DNA from: Sphingomonas sp.
Lineage (GTDB): Bacteria > Pseudomonadota > Alphaproteobacteria > Sphingomonadales > Sphingomonadaceae
DNA length: 64,000 nucleotides
Assembly: GCF_019635455.1 (NCBI RefSeq)
Contig: NZ_JAHBZJ010000007.1
Coordinates: forward strand, 1-64,000
Reading direction: 5' to 3'
Every line of letters starts with the position of its first letter. Within the stretch, counting starts at the first letter, position 1. The notes under the pieces are model-generated. The model searched no databases. It saw only the letters and a list, made by a program, of their open reading frames with translations, and was not told where the DNA came from. This document shows, piece after piece, positions 31,791-40,577 of this stretch. The position numbers were made by a program, and so were the translations under genes.

Positions 31791-34199
31791 TCAATCGATG
31801 CGCATCGCCTCCGCCGCCAGCGCCTCGGCCTCGATCAGGATCTCGTCCTCGGCACTGCCCTGCTGAACAGTCTCGCGACCGATCATCACGAGCACCGGCA
31901 CCGCCAGCGGCGTTACCCGCGGCAGATCGACGTGCAGCATCGTCCCGGCCGCACGATCGAGCAGGTCGGCCAGCCGGCCGACATCGGTCATCCGCGCGCG
32001 GGCATCCTCCCATGCCGCGCGCAGCAGCAGGTGGTCGGGCTCGTATTTGCGCAGCACGTCATAGATCAGGTCCGTCGAAAAGCTGACCTGCCGACCGGAC
32101 TTCCTCTTGCCCGGATGGTGCCGCTCGACCAGTCCGCCGATCACCGCCACCTCGCGGAACGCGCGCTTGAGCAGTGCCGATCCCTGGACCCATTCGACGA
32201 ACTCGTCCTCCAGGATATCGGGCGAGAAGAGCGCGGCGGGATTCTCGATCTTCTCAAGCCCGTAACAGGCCAGCGCATAGTCGTTGGCGACGAATCCGGT
32301 CGGCTTCAGCCCCAGCGCCTCCATCCGCCGCGTCACCAGCATGCCCAGCGACTGATGGGCATTCCACCCCTCGAAACTATAGGCGACCATGTGATGCCGC
32401 CCCTCATGCGGAAAGGTTTCGACCAGCAGCCGGTCGGGCGGGGGCAGCTGCGAGCGGCGATCCTGTACCTCCAGCCACGCGCGCACATCCTCGGGAAAGC
32501 GCCGCCAGGCATCGCGATCCCACAGGAATTCGCGTACCCGGCGCGACAGGTTCGTGGTCAGCGCCAGCCGCGCACCCATGTAGCTGGGGATGCGCGCCGG
32601 CTTTGCGGTCGCACGGACGATCACGTCGGTCGCCTCGATCTTCTCGACCTCCAGGCTCAGCCCGGCGAAGGAAAAGGTGTCGCCGGGGGAAAGCGAGGCG
32701 GCGAAATTCTCCTCCACCTTGCCAAGCCGGCGGCCGTTGCGGAACCGCACATCCAGCATCGGCGCCTCGACGATGATTCCGGCATTCAGCCGGTGCTGCG
32801 CGACAAAGCCGGGGCTGGTCACCCGCCAGCGGCCGTCGCCGTCGCGCGTCAGCCGTTTGAACTTGTCATAGGCGCGCAGCGCATAGCCGCCATCGGCGAT
32901 ATAGTTCAGCACGCGATCGAACGTCGCGTCGGTCAGTGCGGAATAGGGCAATGCTGCGCGCACCTCGTGCAGCATTTCGTCCGGATCGAACGGCGCGGCG
33001 CAGGCGCATGCCATGATATGCTGCGCCAGCACGTCGAGCGCGCCGGGACGAAAGATATCGGCGTCCAGCTCGCCCGCATCGACCGCATCCAGCGCCGCGC
33101 GCGCCTCCAGATATTCGAAGCGGTTACCCGGGACCAGCACCGCCTCGCTCGGTTCGTCGAGCCGGTGGTTGGCGCGACCGATCCGCTGCAACAGCCGTGA
33201 GCTTCCCTTCGGCGCCCCCATCTGGATCACGCAGTCGACATCGCCCCAATCGACGCCCAGATCCAGGCTGGCGGTCGCGACCAGTCCGCGCAACCGGCCC
33301 TCCGCCATCGCCTGTTCCGCCCGCCGCCGTGCCTCCAGGCTCAGGCTGCCATGGTGGATCGCGATCGGCAGCCCCAGCGCGTTCGCCTTCCACAGATCCT
33401 GAAAGATCAGCTCGGCCAGGCCGCGCGTGTTGCAGAAGACGATCGTGGTGCGGTGCGTTTCGATCTCCGCCATCACCTGCGGCGCGGCATAGCGGCCCGA
33501 ATGGCCCGACCATGGCACCCGCCCTTCGGGCAGCAGGATGGCGATATCCGGCGCCGCGCCCGGATCGCCCTTCACCAGCGCGACGGAATCGATGTCGCCA
33601 TGCGGGGCCAGCCAGGCGCGATAGCCGTCCGGGTCGGCGACGGTGGCAGACAGCGCCACGCGGCGCAGCGCGGGGGCGATCGACTGCAACCGCGCGAGAC
33701 ACAGCGACAACAGGTCGCCGCGCTTGCCGGTGGCAAAGGCGTGGACCTCATCCACCACCACCGTCTTCAGCCCGGCGAACATCGCGAAACTGTCTTCATA
33801 GGACAGCAACAGGCTGAGCGATTCGGGGGTGGTCAGCAGAATCTGGGGCGGTCGCGCGCGCTGGCGCACCTTGCGTTCGTGCGGGGTATCGCCGGTCCGC
33901 GTTTCGACCCGGATCGGCAGGTCCATCTCCGCGATCGGAGTCAGCAGATTGCGCTGGACGTCCACAGCCAGCGCCTTGAGCGGCGAGATATAGAGAGTGT
34001 GAAGTCCGTCGGCGGGTGCCTCCACCAGCTCGGTGAGCGTCGGCAGGAACCCCGCCAGCGTCTTGCCCGCCCCGGTGGCCGCGACCAGCAGCGCATGCCG
34101 CCCGGCGCGCGCCTGGGCCAGCATTTCGAGCTGGTGCCGTCGCGGCGTCCAGCCCCGCGCCACGAACCAGTCGCGCAGGATGTGGGGAAGGTCGCTCAT
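31791..34199 (-). CDS. Ligase-associated DEAD/DEAH helicase (Lhr type)
   Basis: The 802-residue SF2 helicase has all core motifs: ATGAGKTLAGFL (Walker A), VVDEVHAF (DEVH box), ALSATVAD (motif III), ATASLDLGVDWG and QRIGRANHR (motif VI), then the Lhr winged-helix and beta-barrel extension (RNGRRLGKVEENF, DRLLVETFPHEGRH). It is the Lhr subtype encoded with DNA damage ligases, unwinding DNA or DNA-RNA hybrids with 3' to 5' polarity. It starts back to back with the exonuclease gene on the other strand, with 41 bases between. The usual ATP-dependent ligase gene is not there. The start MSDLPHIL is the usual one; further upstream codons are Arg-rich. Confidence 0.94.
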   Translation of the reverse strand: MSDLPHILRDWFVARGWTPRRHQLEMLAQARAGRHALLVAATGAGKTLAGFLPTLTELVEAPADGLHTLYISPLKALAVDVQRNLLTPIAEMDLPIRVETRTGDTPHERKVRQRARPPQILLTTPESLSLLLSYEDSFAMFAGLKTVVVDEVHAFATGKRGDLLSLCLARLQSIAPALRRVALSATVADPDGYRAWLAPHGDIDSVALVKGDPGAAPDIAILLPEGRVPWSGHSGRYAAPQVMAEIETHRTTIVFCNTRGLAELIFQDLWKANALGLPIAIHHGSLSLEARRRAEQAMAEGRLRGLVATASLDLGVDWGDVDCVIQMGAPKGSSRLLQRIGRANHRLDEPSEAVLVPGNRFEYLEARAALDAVDAGELDADIFRPGALDVLAQHIMACACAAPFDPDEMLHEVRAALPYSALTDATFDRVLNYIADGGYALRAYDKFKRLTRDGDGRWRVTSPGFVAQHRLNAGIIVEAPMLDVRFRNGRRLGKVEENFAASLSPGDTFSFAGLSLEVEKIEATDVIVRATAKPARIPSYMGARLALTTNLSRRVREFLWDRDAWRRFPEDVRAWLEVQDRRSQLPPPDRLLVETFPHEGRHHMVAYSFEGWNAHQSLGMLVTRRMEALGLKPTGFVANDYALACYGLEKIENPAALFSPDILEDEFVEWVQGSALLKRAFREVAVIGGLVERHHPGKRKSGRQVSFSTDLIYDVLRKYEPDHLLLRAAWEDARARMTDVGRLADLLDRAAGTMLHVDLPRVTPLAVPVLVMIGRETVQQGSAEDEILIEAEALAAEAMRID

Positions 34200-34240
34200 C
34201 CGATCTGGGAACCGCCGGCCATCCTGCGCATATAGGGGGG

Positions 34241-35239
34241 ATGGCAACGCTCGGCGACTGGCTGCACCCGCAATCGGACGGGATCTACATTCCCGCCGCC
34301 GACATCTGGATCGATCCGTCACAGCCCAGGCCGCGCGCCTTTGTCACCCACGGCCATGCCGATCACGCGCGTGGTGGCCATGGCGAGGTATGGGCGACGC
34401 CGGAAACGCTGGCGATCATGGCCGCCCGCTATGGCCCCCAGACCGGCCATCCGGTCGGGTACGGGGCAACGGTGACGATGGCGGGCGTCGATATCGGTTT
34501 CGTGCCGGCGGGCCATGTCCTGGGATCCGCGCAGATCGTGCTGGACCATGCCGGTGAACGGATCGTCGTGTCGGGGGACTATAAACGCCGGCCCGATCCC
34601 ACCTGCGAACCGTTCCGGCCGGTGAGATGCGATGTCTTCGTGACCGAGGCGACCTTTGGCCTGCCGGTCTTTCGCCACCCGGAAACCAGCGACGAGATCG
34701 ACAAGCTGCTCGCGGCGCTGCGTGCCGAGCCCGAACGCTGCGTCCTGGTCGGCGCCTATGCGCTGGGCAAGGCGCAGCGGGTGATCGCCGAGCTGCGCGC
34801 CATGGGGTTCGACGACCCGATCTACATCCACGGCGCGCTTCAGAAGCTGTGCGATCTCTATGCCGAACATGGCGTCGATCTGGGCGAACTGCGCCCTGCC
34901 ACCGGAGTCGCGCGGAAGGAGCTTCAGGGCCGCATCATTCTCTGTCCTCCCGGCGCGCTCAACGATCGCTGGTCGCGCCGGCTGCCCGATCCGGTGACGG
35001 CGATGGCGAGCGGATGGATGCGGATCCGCCAGCGCGCACGCCAGCGCAATGTCGAGCTGCCGCTGATCCTGTCCGACCATGCCGACTGGGACGAGCTCAC
35101 CCGCACATTGCGCGAGATCGCCCCGCGCGAAGTGTGGGTGACCCATGGCCGTGAGGACGCGCTGGTCCACTGGTGCGCCCAGCACCAGATTCGCGCACGC
35201 GCGCTCGAACTTTCGGGCTATGAGGACGAGGATGACTGA
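34241..35239 (+). CDS. Ligase-associated DNA exonuclease (metallo-beta-lactamase, beta-CASP)
   Basis: The 332-residue protein carries the zinc motif FVTHGHADHARGG and GHVLGSAQI, VVSGDYKRRPD, and a beta-CASP region ending with LSDHADWDEL and VTHGRED. It is the nuclease of the ligase/helicase/PdeM DNA repair module and resembles SNM1/CPSF73. It would trim DNA ends before ligation. The gene is divergent from the helicase and overlaps the sirtuin gene by eight bases. Family members are usually followed by the ATP-dependent ligase; here the sirtuin takes that place. Confidence 0.94.
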   Translation: MATLGDWLHPQSDGIYIPAADIWIDPSQPRPRAFVTHGHADHARGGHGEVWATPETLAIMAARYGPQTGHPVGYGATVTMAGVDIGFVPAGHVLGSAQIVLDHAGERIVVSGDYKRRPDPTCEPFRPVRCDVFVTEATFGLPVFRHPETSDEIDKLLAALRAEPERCVLVGAYALGKAQRVIAELRAMGFDDPIYIHGALQKLCDLYAEHGVDLGELRPATGVARKELQGRIILCPPGALNDRWSRRLPDPVTAMASGWMRIRQRARQRNVELPLILSDHADWDELTRTLREIAPREVWVTHGREDALVHWCAQHQIRARALELSGYEDEDD

Positions 35240-35930
35240 TATCCGCAACATCGTCGTCCTCACCGGCGCGGGAGTCTCCGCCGAAAGCGGCGTCGCGACC
35301 TTTCGCGGGCCGGGCGGGCTGTGGGAGGGGCATCGGGTCGAGGATGTCTGTACCCCCGAAGCGCTCGCCCGCGACCCGGCGCTGGTCCACCGCTTCTATG
35401 ACGAACGCCGCGCCAACCTTGCCCGGGTCGAACCCAATGCCGCCCACCGCGCACTTGCCCGGCTCGATGCGGAATGGCCGGGCGAATTCCTGCTCGTCAC
35501 CCAGAATGTCGATGATCTGCACGAGCGCGCGGGATCGAAGCGGCTCCTCCATATGCATGGCGAGCTCAGGTCCGCGCTGTGCGCGGCGTGCGGCGAACGG
35601 ACGCCCCATGCCGGCGCCCTTTCGCCCGGCACCCGCTGTGACCGGTGCGGCGCGCCGGAGCTTCGTCCCGACATCGTGTTCTTTGGCGAGATGCCATACG
35701 GGATGGACGCGATCGATGCCGCGATCGCGCGGGCGGATCTGTTCGTTTCGATCGGCACGTCCGGGGCGGTCTATCCGGCCGCCGGGTTCGTGCGCACCGC
35801 GCGCTATCACGGCGCCGGCACGCTGGAGCTCAACCTCGAACGGTCCGAGGGCAGCGGATGGTTTGCCGACAGCCGGCTCGGCCCGGCGGGAACGCTGGTC
35901 CCCGACTGGGTCGATTCGCTGCTGGGCTGA
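35232..35930 (+). CDS. cobB: Sir2-type NAD-dependent protein deacylase
   Basis: The 232-residue sirtuin has the NAD motif VLTGAGVSAESGVATFRG, the catalytic HMHGEL with QNVDDLHERAG, and four zinc Cys (CAACGE and CDRCGA). The WEGHRVEDV and FYDERR segments lie where class III sirtuins keep the Tyr and Arg for succinyl-lysine recognition, so it may act as a desuccinylase as well as a deacetylase. It overlaps the exonuclease gene by eight bases and would be made with it. Coupling of a sirtuin to a DNA repair nuclease is suggestive. The start MTDIRN is the family's usual position. Confidence 0.94.
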   Translation: MTDIRNIVVLTGAGVSAESGVATFRGPGGLWEGHRVEDVCTPEALARDPALVHRFYDERRANLARVEPNAAHRALARLDAEWPGEFLLVTQNVDDLHERAGSKRLLHMHGELRSALCAACGERTPHAGALSPGTRCDRCGAPELRPDIVFFGEMPYGMDAIDAAIARADLFVSIGTSGAVYPAAGFVRTARYHGAGTLELNLERSEGSGWFADSRLGPAGTLVPDWVDSLLG

Positions 35931-35965
35931 CGTCCGCCGGGCGAGACCGGTCGCAGGGTCCGGGC

Positions 35966-36871
35966 CTATTCGACCCAGTCCAGCCCGATCTCGCGATACA
36001 GGCTGCGATCCTCTTCCCAGCCCGGCCGCACCTTCACGTGCAGATACAGATGCACCTTCACGCCCAGCAGCTGCATCAGCTCCGCGCGGGCGCGCGCGCC
36101 GATTTCCCTGATCCGCGATCCGCCCTTGCCCAGCACGATCGCGCGCTGCGTCTCGCGGCCGACCAGGATCTGCTGGTGGATCTCCACCGACCCGTCCTCG
36201 CGCTCGCTATAGCGTTCGGTCTCGATCGCGCTGGCATAGGGCAATTCGGCGTGCAGCTGGTGATACAGCTGTTCGCGGGTGATCTCGGCGGCCAGCATCC
36301 GGTCGGTCGCGTCGGACACCTGATCTTCGGGGAAATGCCACGGCCCCGCAGGCATCCGCGCGGCCAGCGCCGCCTTCAGTTCCGCGACGCCGTCGCCGGT
36401 CGTCGCGGACACGAAATAGGTATCGTCGAACGCGGCCAGCGCGTTGAGCGTCGCGGCATGGCCCAGCAGCCGCGGTTTGTCGGCGATATCGACCTTGTTG
36501 AGGATCAGCAGCTTCTTTTCGCGCCGGTCCTTCAGGCTTTCCGCGATCGCGCGCACCTTCGGTCCGATCCCGCCCTTGCCATCGACCACCAGCGCGATCA
36601 GGTCCGCGCCGCTCGCGCCCTCCCACGCCGCCGCGACCATCGCCCGGTCGAGCCGCCGGGACGGGTCGAAGATGCCGGGCGTATCGACCAGCAACAGCTG
36701 CGCATCGCCCAGAATCGCGATGCCCATCAGCCGGGTGCGCGTCGTCTGCGCCTTCGGGCTGACGATCGCGACCTTCTGCCCGACCAACGCGTTCACCAGC
36801 GTCGATTTGCCGGCATTCGGCGCGCCGACGACGGCGATCAGGCCACAGCGTTGCGGTTCACCGCTTGTCAA
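35966..36871 (-). CDS. era: GTPase Era, TTG start
   Basis: The 301-residue GTPase shows G1 GAPNAGKSTLVNAL, G3 DTPGIF, G4 NKVD and the C-terminal KH domain with GKGGSRIREIG. Era binds the 3' end of 16S rRNA during 30S assembly. No ATG is near the G1 box. The TTG at 36871 is preceded by GGAG at seven bases, and this start places the G1 motif at the right distance; a longer frame is not protein-like. It follows rnc by 137 bases in the conserved lepB-rnc-era order, with a REP-like palindrome between. The non-ATG start may keep synthesis low. Confidence 0.95.
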   Translation of the reverse strand: MTSGEPQRCGLIAVVGAPNAGKSTLVNALVGQKVAIVSPKAQTTRTRLMGIAILGDAQLLLVDTPGIFDPSRRLDRAMVAAAWEGASGADLIALVVDGKGGIGPKVRAIAESLKDRREKKLLILNKVDIADKPRLLGHAATLNALAAFDDTYFVSATTGDGVAELKAALAARMPAGPWHFPEDQVSDATDRMLAAEITREQLYHQLHAELPYASAIETERYSEREDGSVEIHQQILVGRETQRAIVLGKGGSRIREIGARARAELMQLLGVKVHLYLHVKVRPGWEEDRSLYREIGLDWVE

Positions 36872-36985
36872 AAAACCACTCCATTCACCCCAAGAAATGC
36901 GCCGCCCCGGACGTTCCGGTCCACCGGGCGGCACATGCCGCCGCCGGCAAAGGTCGGCGCACCGCGCATTTGCCGCACCCCGGAC

Positions 36986-37002
36986 CCCGGGACAAGCCCG
37001 GG
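36986..37002. repeat. REP-like palindrome between rnc and era
   Basis: CCCGGG-ACAAG-CCCGGG, whose loop is the complement of the CTTGT loop in the element at 20443-20461. It lies right after the rnc stop, so it could shape the rnc-era transcript as well as belonging to a dispersed repeat family. Confidence 0.7.
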
Positions 37003-37008
37003 TGGTGG

Positions 37009-37677
37009 CTAATCGGAAAGCCGATCCAGCAGCGCCGCGGCGGCGGCCGTCTCTGCCTCCTGCTTGCTGCTTCCCTCACCCTCGGCCTCGGCCAGCGTGC
37101 CGATCGCCGCCTTTACCCGGAATCGCGGGGCATGGCCCGGGCCGGACCGGTCGAGCAGCACATAGTCGGGCGGGCGCCGGTTGTTCGCCGCCGCCCATTC
37201 CTGCAACGCCGATTTGGGATGTTTGGGTGCCGCCGCCTGGCTGTCGATCCGGCTCGCCCACAGCCGCCGTACCAGCGCGCGGGCCGGATCGAACCCGCGA
37301 TTCAGGAAATGCGCGCCGATCAGCGCCTCCATCACGTCGCCCAGCACATTGTCGCTCGACGCCGCGCCGTCGTCGCGCGCCTGTTTGCCCAGCTTCAGAT
37401 GCGCCGGCACGCCGATTTCCCGCGCGACATCGGCGCAGACCGGACCGGTGACCAGCGAGTTGAGCCGGCGCGACAGCTTCCCCTCCGGTTCGTCGGGAAA
37501 GCGCTCGAACAGCCAGTCGGCGATCGTCAGCCCCAGCACGCGGTCGCCCAGAAATTCCAGTCGTTCGTAGTTCGACGCGCTCTGGCTGCCATGGGTCAGC
37601 GCGCGCGCGTAACGCGCGGTGTCATCCGGCACTTCGTCCAGCACGCCGGCCAGCCAGCCGGACAGCGCCTCGCTCAA
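37009..37677 (-). CDS. rnc: Ribonuclease III, TTG start
   Basis: The 222-residue protein has the RNase III signature ERLEFLGDRVLGL with its catalytic acids, the second acid box NVLGDVMEALIGA, and a C-terminal double-stranded RNA-binding domain (PKSALQEWAAAN ... SSKQEAETAAAAALL). It matures rRNA and controls mRNA. The TTG start overlaps the lepB stop (TTTTGA) and is preceded by GGGGAAGG; the resulting length is typical. It lies between lepB and era in the classic operon. Upstream in-frame ATGs lie inside lepB and would give an odd tail. Confidence 0.95.
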   Translation of the reverse strand: MSEALSGWLAGVLDEVPDDTARYARALTHGSQSASNYERLEFLGDRVLGLTIADWLFERFPDEPEGKLSRRLNSLVTGPVCADVAREIGVPAHLKLGKQARDDGAASSDNVLGDVMEALIGAHFLNRGFDPARALVRRLWASRIDSQAAAPKHPKSALQEWAAANNRRPPDYVLLDRSGPGHAPRFRVKAAIGTLAEAEGEGSSKQEAETAAAAALLDRLSD

Positions 37678-38504
37678 AAGCCTTCCCCGATGCGCTTCCA
37701 TCGCGCGGCGGTGAACCAGGTCCAGGGCTGGATCCATTCGGCGCTGCCGTCGGTCGACCAGAAGCTGACCACCGCCTTGCCCTCCAGATTCTCCATCGGG
37801 ACGTAGCGGATGCCGCCCATTTCGTGCGGAAAGCGGCTGTCCATCGAATCGTCGCGATTGTCGCCCATCAGGAACACATGGCCCGCCGGCACGGTGAACA
37901 CGGCGGTGTCGTCGGCGATCGTCTGTCCCTGGTCGAGCACGTCATAGCTCTTCCCGTTGGGCAGCGTCTCGCGATAGCGGGGGTAGCGGCACACGGGCTT
38001 GCCGTCCGGCCCCGCCTGTTCGAATACCGCGCTGCACCGCGTATTGGGGGATACGGCCTCGACGAAATCGGCGATCCGCTGTTTCGGGATCGGCTTGCCG
38101 TTCAGGATCAGCACGCCGCCGCGCATCTGTACGGTATCGCCCGGCAGGCCGATGACGCGCTTGATCCAGTCCTGCTGATCGCCCGGGGGCGCCTTGAACA
38201 CGACGACGTCCCCCCGGGTCGGATCGTCGGCGAAAATCCGGCCCGGGATGAGCGGCAGGCTCCAGGGCAGCGAATGTTTCGAATAGCCATAGTTCCATTT
38301 GGTGATGAACAGATAGTCGCCGACCAGCAGGCGCGGCAGCATCGACCCGGACGGAATGCTGAACGGTGCGAAGACGAAGCTGCGCACCACGAATACCAGG
38401 ATCGCGAGCTTGATCAGGAACGACAGCGTGTCGCGCCATTCGGAGCGCGGCTGTAGCGTTTCGGTCGGGGCGGTGCCGGACTCGGCGGGGGCGGTATCGT
38501 CCAT
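37674..38504 (-). CDS. lepB: Signal peptidase I
   Basis: The 276-residue inner-membrane protease has one membrane segment (LSFLIKLAILVFVVRSFVFAPF), the catalytic serine in IPSGSMLPRL and the catalytic lysine in DWIKRVIGLPGD. The later GDNRDDSMDSRF is box E. It cleaves signal peptides of exported proteins on the periplasmic side. The first 25 residues are an acidic cytoplasmic tail. It is first in lepB-rnc-era, and its stop overlaps the rnc TTG start. The gene is divergent from pgi with about 115 bases for both promoters. Confidence 0.96.
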   Translation of the reverse strand: MDDTAPAESGTAPTETLQPRSEWRDTLSFLIKLAILVFVVRSFVFAPFSIPSGSMLPRLLVGDYLFITKWNYGYSKHSLPWSLPLIPGRIFADDPTRGDVVVFKAPPGDQQDWIKRVIGLPGDTVQMRGGVLILNGKPIPKQRIADFVEAVSPNTRCSAVFEQAGPDGKPVCRYPRYRETLPNGKSYDVLDQGQTIADDTAVFTVPAGHVFLMGDNRDDSMDSRFPHEMGGIRYVPMENLEGKAVVSFWSTDGSAEWIQPWTWFTAARWKRIGEGF

Positions 38505-38620
38505 GACGCTGCTGTGATGCCGGTGTGTGGCATCGTCAAGGCACCACGATGGGCGGTGGTGGCTGGCGATGCCCGGAACGGCACGCTACATGCGCGCCGA
38601 ACATGCGCAGGAGACAGGCT

Positions 38621-40114
38621 ATGGCGACCCCCGACTGGACCAGGATCGAAACATTGCCGGCGGTGCCGCTCCGCGACCTGTTCGCCGCCGATCCGGACCG
38701 GCTCGGCCTGCTGACCGCCGATGTCGCGGACATCCATTTCGATTTTTCCAAGACCCATCTCGATGCGGCGGCGCTCGACGCCTTTGCCGCACTCGCGCGT
38801 GATGCCGGCCTCGCCGCGAAGCGTGATGCGCTGTTCGCGGGCGAGGCGGTCAACGTGACCGAGGGGCGTGCCGCCGAACATACCGCCGAACGCGGCGAGG
38901 GCGCGGACGATAGCGTCGCGCGCGCCGCCGCCTTTCACGCACGGATGCGCGGCCTGATCGACGCGATCGAGGCGGACGCGCTGGGGCCGATCGCGCATGT
39001 CCTGCATATCGGCATTGGCGGTTCCGCGCTCGGCCCCGAACTGCTGATCGACGCGCTGGGGCGTGAGGGCGGGCGCTATGACGTCGCGATCGTGTCGAAC
39101 GTCGATGGCAGCGCGCTGGAGGAGGCGATCGCCAGCTTCGATCCGCACGCCACGCTGATCGTCCTCGCCTCAAAGACGTTCACGACCACCGAAACCATGC
39201 TCAATGCGCAGAGCGCGCTCGACTGGATGCGCGAACATGGTGTGGACGATCCCTATGGCCGCGTCGTCGCGCTGACCGCCGCCCCGGACAAGGCGATCGA
39301 ATGGGGCATCGACGAAACCCGCATCCTGCCGTTCAGCGAGAGCGTCGGCGGCCGCTACTCGCTGTGGTCCTCGATCGGTTTCCCCGCCGCGATCGCGCTG
39401 GGCTGGGACGCGTTCGAGGCGCTGCTCGACGGCGCGGCAGAGATGGACCGCCATTTCCGCCTGACCGATCTGCGCAGCAATGTGCCGGTGCTCGCCGCCT
39501 TTGCCGACCTCTATTATACCCAGAATCGCGGCTGTGCGACGCGGGGCGTGTTCGCCTATGACGAACGGCTGCGCCTGCTTCCCTCCTATCTTCAGCAGCT
39601 GGAGATGGAATCGAACGGCAAATCGGTCACCGCCGAGGGCGAACCGGTCGGCCGGGCGACCGCGCCGATCACCTGGGGCGGGGTCGGCACCGATGCGCAG
39701 CATGCGGTGTTCCAGCTGCTGCATCAGGGGACGCATATCGTCCCGCTCGAATTCGTCGCGGTGATCGAGGGTGGCGACACGCTGGCCGAGGATCATCATC
39801 GCCAGCTGTTGCTCAACGCATTCGCCCAGGGCGCGGCGCTGATGGCCGGTCGGGCGAACCCCGACGGCGCACGCGCCTATCCGGGCGATCGCCCTTCGAC
39901 GACGATCCTGCTCGACGAACTGGAGCCGCGCGCGCTGGGCGCGCTCCTCGCCTTTTACGAGCACCGGACCTTCGTCAACGCGGTGCTGCTCGGCATCAAC
40001 CCGTTCGACCAGTTCGGCGTCGAACTCGGCAAGGAAATGGCCAGGGCGGCGGAGCAGGGCGGTCAGGATTTCGATCCCTCGACCACCGACCTGATCCGGC
40101 GTGCGTTCGGTTGA
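38621..40114 (+). CDS. pgi: Glucose-6-phosphate isomerase
   Basis: The 497-residue protein interconverts glucose-6-phosphate and fructose-6-phosphate. Recognisable blocks are HIGIGGSALGPELL, SKTFTTTETML, SVGGRYSLWSSIGF, the MESNGKSV loop and GTDAQHAVFQLLHQGTH with the active-site His. Motifs and length fit the bacterial PGI family. CAGGAGACAGGCT precedes the ATG. In sphingomonads it feeds hexoses into the Entner-Doudoroff pathway. It would also receive fructose-6-phosphate from the mannose route of the locus at 47-62 kb. Confidence 0.96.
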   Translation: MATPDWTRIETLPAVPLRDLFAADPDRLGLLTADVADIHFDFSKTHLDAAALDAFAALARDAGLAAKRDALFAGEAVNVTEGRAAEHTAERGEGADDSVARAAAFHARMRGLIDAIEADALGPIAHVLHIGIGGSALGPELLIDALGREGGRYDVAIVSNVDGSALEEAIASFDPHATLIVLASKTFTTTETMLNAQSALDWMREHGVDDPYGRVVALTAAPDKAIEWGIDETRILPFSESVGGRYSLWSSIGFPAAIALGWDAFEALLDGAAEMDRHFRLTDLRSNVPVLAAFADLYYTQNRGCATRGVFAYDERLRLLPSYLQQLEMESNGKSVTAEGEPVGRATAPITWGGVGTDAQHAVFQLLHQGTHIVPLEFVAVIEGGDTLAEDHHRQLLLNAFAQGAALMAGRANPDGARAYPGDRPSTTILLDELEPRALGALLAFYEHRTFVNAVLLGINPFDQFGVELGKEMARAAEQGGQDFDPSTTDLIRRAFG

Positions 40115-40151
40115 AACGCAGACCGGTACCTAACCCAGCAAAGGAATGCAG

Positions 40152-40451
40152 ATGAGCGACGACGACTATGTCTATGACGAAGCCAGCGGCGAGTGGGTCC
40201 CCGCGTCCCAGCTGGCCGCGACGTCCGCCGAGGACGTGGTGGAGGTCCGCGATTCGGTCGGCAACCTGCTCGCCGACGGCGATCAGGTGACGCTGATCAA
40301 GGATCTGACGGTGAAGGGCGCCGGCCAGACGCTCAAGCGCGGCACGCTCATCAAGTCGATCCGTCTGACCGGCGATGCCCAGGAGATCGATTGCAAATAT
40401 GACGGCATCAAGGGGCTGGTGCTGCGCGCGGAGTTCGTGCGGAAGCGGTGA
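40152..40451 (+). CDS. PhnA-domain protein without the zinc ribbon
   Basis: The 99-residue product has a C-terminal PhnA domain: GDQVTLIKDLTVKGAGQTLKRGT, then IKSIRLTGDAQEIDCKYDGIKGLVLRAEFVRK. The N-terminal part is acidic (MSDDDYVYDEASGEWVPASQL) in place of the CxxC zinc ribbon of E. coli PhnA. The name alkylphosphonate utilisation protein is historical; a direct role in phosphonate use is not shown. AAGGA precedes the ATG at 40152 at seven bases, better than an ATG two codons before. It is 37 bases after pgi. Confidence 0.88.
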   Translation: MSDDDYVYDEASGEWVPASQLAATSAEDVVEVRDSVGNLLADGDQVTLIKDLTVKGAGQTLKRGTLIKSIRLTGDAQEIDCKYDGIKGLVLRAEFVRKR

Positions 40452-40577
40452 CCCGCCCGCCATCGTCGCCACGGCACCGGACCGGGGTGGCGAGGAGCGC
40501 GGGCAATGCGCCCGTCGCGTTGGCAATCCCGGCCCGCGAGCCTATCTCCCGCTGCGACGATCACGCAGGAGTACCCG

